Below are positions 22,948 through 25,961 of a stretch of DNA of 25,961 nucleotides, in pieces. The notes beneath the pieces were generated by a model. It did no database searches. It had not been told where the DNA came from and saw nothing but the letters and a program-made list of their open reading frames with translations. Source of the stretch: an uncultured Alphaproteobacteria bacterium (lineage in GTDB: Bacteria > Pseudomonadota > Alphaproteobacteria > Caulobacterales > Hyphomonadaceae); NCBI GenBank assembly GCA_903831485.1, contig CAIKXW010000393.1, positions 1 through 25,961 of the forward strand, written 5' to 3'. Both the position numbers and the translations under genes were made by a program. How positions within the stretch are numbered: the first letter of the stretch is position 1; each line of letters begins with the position of its first letter.

Positions 22948-24333
22948 TCAGGCGGCGCGGAGCGTCGCGAGAAAGCTGTCCACCTGCTTGCGGAGGTGTT
23001 CAGCCTGACGCCCGAGTTCGCCGGAGGCGTTGACCACCTGGTTCGCCGCTTCGCCGGTTTCAGAGGCTTCGCGCTGCACGTCCGTGATGTGGTGGGTGAC
23101 GTCGCGGGTTCCGACAGCAGCCTCGCCCGTGCTGCGGGAAATTTCGCGCGTGGTCGCGGATTGCTCCTCCACCGCCGCGCTGATCGCGGACGAAACGCTG
23201 TCGATCTCGTTGATCGTCGCCTGGATTTCGGTGATCGCGGCCACTGACTGGCGGCTGATCTCCTGCATCGCAACGATCTGTTGGCCGATTTCCTCGGTCG
23301 CCTTGCCGGTCTGGCCGGCCAGCGCCTTCACTTCCGCCGCCACGACGGCAAAGCCACGGCCGGCTTCGCCTGCGCGCGCGCTTTCGATAGTTGCGTTGAG
23401 GGCGAGGAGGTTGGTCTGGCCGGCAATGTCGGAGATCAGCGAGATCACCTGGCCGATCTTGTCGGCGGCGGCAGAGAGCTGGACCATCGTCTCGTTGGTG
23501 CTGCGCGCCTTCACGACGGCCGATGCCGTAATGCGGGACGCGTGGCTGACCTGCCGGGAGATTTCAGCGACGGCCTGGTTCAGTTCGTCGGTGGAATTGG
23601 CGACTGTCGCGACGCTGGTGGTTGCCTGCTCGGCGGCGGCTGACACCACGACAGCCTTGCTGCTGGTGGCTTCGGCGATCGACGACATCGACCGCGCGGT
23701 ATGTTCGAGTTCGGTCGCGGCGGCGGCGACAGTGTGGACGATGCCGCCGACGGAGGATTCGAAAGCGGTTGCGATCTCTCGCACGGCCTTCTGCTTCGCC
23801 AGCTCGCCTTCCTCCAGATAGATCGAAATGGCGAAATCCATGTCAAGCATCGCAGCGCGGAAGAATGCGCCGTTGTAGCGCGCCACCATCGCCTTGAACT
23901 GGGCGTCAGAGCCGCTGCGCGACTTCCACATCGGACGGCGCCCGTAGACCTTGGCCTGGCAATGCATCGCGATTAGCGCCGAGACGCGTTCAGCGATGAA
24001 GCTGTAGCCGGCAATGTACCAGCGCGGCTCGAGGCCGATGCGCGCGTGGACCTGTCCGATCTTGCGCACCGAATTCACGTAGTCGCTGCTGAAATCGCCC
24101 TGAAGGATGATGGCCCAATGAGCGATCTGCTTGTTCTTCGCCTTGTCCATCATGGGTTCGCCGCTGAAATGCGCGGAGACCTGCGGCCATTTGCGCATGT
24201 GTACGTAGAACTCGGCGAGAATTCCAGGCAGGGCCTGGGTCACGAGCGGGGCAATCTCGCGCAGGGCCTGTATGGCGTCCCTGTCGAGCTGCAGGAATCC
24301 AAGACGTTCAGAAATGTCGGGTTCAGCGGCCAT
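22948..24333 (-). CDS. Globin-coupled methyl-accepting chemotaxis protein (aerotaxis-type sensor)
   Basis: The product has 461 residues. Residues about 10-170 are a protoglobin/globin-sensor domain: the proximal haem ligand is most likely His96 in [16 protein letters not shown], and the [19 protein letters not shown] start and the FYVHMRKWP helix fit this family. Residues about 185-461 form the chemoreceptor signalling domain, whose hairpin tip at 301-340 contains [20 protein letters not shown] and then [16 protein letters not shown]. There is no signal peptide and no membrane helix, so it is a cytoplasmic receptor, as in HemAT-type sensors, likely reporting oxygen (or another haem ligand) to CheA. 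The Shine-Dalgarno sequence before the ATG is weak. It is transcribed alone, with a terminator after the stop. No CheA or CheW genes are nearby. Confidence 0.92.
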   Translation of the reverse strand: MAAEPDISERLGFLQLDRDAIQALREIAPLVTQALPGILAEFYVHMRKWPQVSAHFSGEPMMDKAKNKQIAHWAIILQGDFSSDYVNSVRKIGQVHARIGLEPRWYIAGYSFIAERVSALIAMHCQAKVYGRRPMWKSRSGSDAQFKAMVARYNGAFFRAAMLDMDFAISIYLEEGELAKQKAVREIATAFESSVGGIVHTVAAAATELEHTARSMSSIAEATSSKAVVVSAAAEQATTSVATVANSTDELNQAVAEISRQVSHASRITASAVVKARSTNETMVQLSAAADKIGQVISLISDIAGQTNLLALNATIESARAGEAGRGFAVVAAEVKALAGQTGKATEEIGQQIVAMQEISRQSVAAITEIQATINEIDSVSSAISAAVEEQSATTREISRSTGEAAVGTRDVTHHITDVQREASETGEAANQVVNASGELGRQAEHLRKQVDSFLATLRAA

Positions 24334-24460
24334 TGGTGTGTTCCAATATTCTACCGGCGGCTCGTCGGCAAAGTCATGGTTACGCGCAGGGGGTTTGCTG
24401 AAAGTTAACGGCGGCAGGCCGGAGCTTTACCTGTGCGGCACAAACGTCCAAATCCGGGCG

Positions 24461-25354
24461 TCAGAGCTGGCCGAGATTTCCCCGCAGCATCTGGAGCACG
24501 CCGGAGAAGTCCTTGCTGCCATAACCAAGCCTGTCGAACAGCTGGTAGAGCGCCTCGGCGCTGTTTCCGAGCGGCGTGGTGGCGCCTGAACGCGCGGCGG
24601 CTTCCTGAGCGAGCTTCAGGTCCTTCAACATCATGTTGGCGGCAAACCCGCCTTCATAGTTGCGGTCTGACGCGGTCTGCGGGCCGACGCCCGGCCACGG
24701 TGCATAGGTGGAGAGCGACCAGCAATTGCCGGACGACTTCGAAGCGATCTCGAAGAAGCGATCAGGCGCAAGGCCCAGCTTCTCGGCGAGGGCGAAGGCT
24801 TCGCATGTGCCGATCATCGAGATGCCCAGCAGCATGTTGTTGCAGATCTTGGCGGCCTGCCCCGCACCATGATCGCCCGCGCGGATGGTCACGCGCGACA
24901 TGGGCTTCAGCGTCTCCTCGACGCTGGAGAAATCTGCTTCATCGCAGCCGACCATGAAGGCGAGCGTGCCGGCATCCGCCGCCGCCGTGCCGCCGGAGAC
25001 AGGCGCGTCGGCGAAGCGGAAGCCGGCGGCCTTTGCCTGTGTGGCGACGGCGCGGGCGCTATCGACGTCGATGGTGGAGCAGTCGACCAGAAGCGCGGAC
25101 TTCGGCGCGTTGGGCAGAATGTCGTCGGCGTAGACTTTGCGGACATGCGGGCCGGCGGGAAGCATTGTGATGACGGCGTCGGCGCCCTTCACCGCATCGG
25201 CGACGGATTTTGCGCCTGTCGCGCCGGCGCTCACCACTTTCGCGATGGCCGCCTCGCTGAGATCGAACGCGGCGACCTCACGACCGCCGACGACCTGCCG
25301 CGCAGCCATGCCGCCGCCCATATTGCCAAGGCCGATGAATGCGATGCGGGTCAT
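24461..25354 (-). CDS. mmsB: 3-hydroxyisobutyrate dehydrogenase
   Basis: The product has 297 residues and oxidises 3-hydroxyisobutyrate to methylmalonate semialdehyde with NAD+, a step of valine breakdown. It has the N-terminal dinucleotide motif IAFIGLGNMGGGMA, the substrate-binding DAPVSGGTAAADAGTLAFMV segment (residues 117-135) and the catalytic lysine, Lys169, in GAGQAAKICNNMLLG. The KSSGNCWSLSTYAPWPGV segment and C-terminal part are those of the MmsB branch rather than of tartronate semialdehyde reductase. The ATG follows GAGAGGA. It is soluble and cytoplasmic. It appears to be transcribed alone or after the membrane-protein gene upstream, with a 52-bp gap between them. Its product leads to propionyl-CoA, which is relevant to the mesaconyl-CoA enzymes nearby, though no operon links them. 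Confidence 0.93.
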   Translation of the reverse strand: MTRIAFIGLGNMGGGMAARQVVGGREVAAFDLSEAAIAKVVSAGATGAKSVADAVKGADAVITMLPAGPHVRKVYADDILPNAPKSALLVDCSTIDVDSARAVATQAKAAGFRFADAPVSGGTAAADAGTLAFMVGCDEADFSSVEETLKPMSRVTIRAGDHGAGQAAKICNNMLLGISMIGTCEAFALAEKLGLAPDRFFEIASKSSGNCWSLSTYAPWPGVGPQTASDRNYEGGFAANMMLKDLKLAQEAAARSGATTPLGNSAEALYQLFDRLGYGSKDFSGVLQMLRGNLGQL

Positions 25355-25406
25355 GGTGAGATCCTCTCAAGACTTCACCCGCACTAGACCCAGTCCGCGC
25401 CCGCGA

Positions 25407-25961
25407 TCAAGCGCCGCCGCCGAAGCGCATGGCGATGGCGGGGCCCCAGCCATAGAGGGTGAAGAAGAATGTCGAATAGCCGACGAAGGCCGCGCTGATC
25501 GTCAGCGCAGCAGCCGCACCCAACCGGCCCACCGCACTGCCTTCGCCGCGGCGTGCGCGGATATAGAGTTCTGCCACAATCAGTGGGGGCACGAAGAACG
25601 CCCAGTTCATCACATGGTCGAACCAGCCGGAGAAATCGGCTTCGATATGGCCCGGATTGTCCGGGCCGGCGAATACGAAGAACAGGCCGTAGCCGATACG
25701 ATAGAGCCACGAGCCGATGGCGAGCGCGAACAGGCGGATGGCCCATGCGCGGTGTATCTCGATGCGGCGGGCCATGGCGTGCCGGACCGTCTGCACGGCG
25801 GCCAGCACCATCAGCGCGCCGTATGCAGCGAAGGCGATATCCATGGCGAACCCTCCGACCGTGCCCTTCATGGCGATGAAGGTAAGACCACCGACACCGG
25901 CGGCGAGCGCGGCCAGCGCATAGATGCGGCCTATCCAGTGGTGAACGGCAGGCGCCTTTGC
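25407..25961 (-). CDS. DUF2306 family membrane protein, partial at the window edge
   Basis: The reading frame stays open to the right edge, so the true start lies outside the window. Of the protein, 184 residues are visible. Before the internal ATG at 25871 the frame reads HHWIGRIYALAALAAGVGG, which has the H..[LI]GR.Y element of DUF2306 proteins, so that ATG is not the start. Further on, EIHRAWAIRLFALAIGSWLY is the second conserved element. About five hydrophobic segments are visible. Function is unknown; His residues in both elements could bind haem or metal. The stop is 52 bp from the 3-hydroxyisobutyrate dehydrogenase start on the same strand. Confidence 0.85.
   Translation of the reverse strand, partial: AKAPAVHHWIGRIYALAALAAGVGGLTFIAMKGTVGGFAMDIAFAAYGALMVLAAVQTVRHAMARRIEIHRAWAIRLFALAIGSWLYRIGYGLFFVFAGPDNPGHIEADFSGWFDHVMNWAFFVPPLIVAELYIRARRGEGSAVGRLGAAAALTISAAFVGYSTFFFTLYGWGPAIAMRFGGGA

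Noticed and set aside
25869..25871. ATG at 25871 as the start of the DUF2306 gene
   Set aside because: The frame upstream encodes a conserved DUF2306 element (HHWIGRIY), so the gene is longer and truncated by the window.
1..25961. CRISPR arrays, insertion sequences, prophage or integron
   Set aside because: No regularly spaced repeats, no transposase, integrase or phage structural motifs, and no tRNA-end attachment site were seen. The only repeats are short palindromic elements.

Overview
The window is high-GC, gene-dense DNA of an aerobic, heterotrophic alphaproteobacterium. A Caulobacterales/Hyphomonadaceae-type genome is my best guess. That guess rests on several things: the style of the proteins (a TonB-dependent receptor, a DUF1499 protein, a GTP-type PEP carboxykinase, a soluble protoglobin-chemoreceptor), the palindromic intergenic repeats typical of alphaproteobacteria, and a Zur box of alphaproteobacterial form. 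I find 24 protein-coding genes. The last one runs off the right edge. I see no tRNA, rRNA, CRISPR array, integrase, transposase or phage gene. This is chromosomal housekeeping and accessory metabolism, not a mobile island.

Layout, left to right. (1) 26-1039: a secreted protein of unknown function, then 437 bp without a gene. (2) 1477-3378, minus strand: a compact three-gene unit of a DUF442 cysteine phosphatase/sulfurtransferase-like protein, an MBL-fold hydrolase and a histidine phosphatase. (3) 3515-5367, plus: the two permeases of an oligopeptide/dipeptide ABC importer. The matching lipoprotein substrate-binding protein lies at 7542-9140, separated by four minus-strand genes (5447-7409): a periplasmic protein, a membrane-anchored LuxR-type HTH protein, a VOC protein and a DUF4199 membrane protein. 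No ATPase genes are present. (4) 9204-11800, minus: an AlkK-type acyl-CoA synthetase overlapping a DUF1499 membrane protein. (5) 12035-13009: a lipoprotein glycerophosphodiesterase. (6) 13574-15433: GTP-dependent PEP carboxykinase with a clear terminator. (7) 15521-17390, minus: a lipoprotein of unknown function, and an overlapping YjbR/MmcQ plus haloacid dehalogenase pair. (8) 17549-19678, plus: a two-gene unit that reads as mesaconyl-C4-CoA hydratase and mesaconyl-CoA C1-C4 CoA transferase. (9) 19731-21809, minus: a ZnuD-like TonB receptor with two Zur-box-like operators just upstream. (10) 21955-22620: a CDP-alcohol phosphatidyltransferase. (11) 22948-24333, minus: a globin-coupled chemoreceptor. 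(12) 24461-25354: 3-hydroxyisobutyrate dehydrogenase. (13) 25407 to the edge: a DUF2306 membrane protein.

The most interesting item is the pair at 17549-19678. These two enzymes are best known from the glyoxylate-assimilation half of the 3-hydroxypropionate bicycle of Chloroflexus. Together they convert mesaconyl-C1-CoA to (S)-citramalyl-CoA, which can be cleaved to acetyl-CoA and pyruvate. The companion lyase and dehydratase genes are not in this window. Other good leads are the double Zur operator of the receptor gene, a membrane-tethered LuxR HTH protein without a receiver domain, and a dispersed palindromic repeat found at the 3' ends of both transporter transcription units.

All function calls come from reading motifs and overall sequence style. 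No alignment or database search was run.
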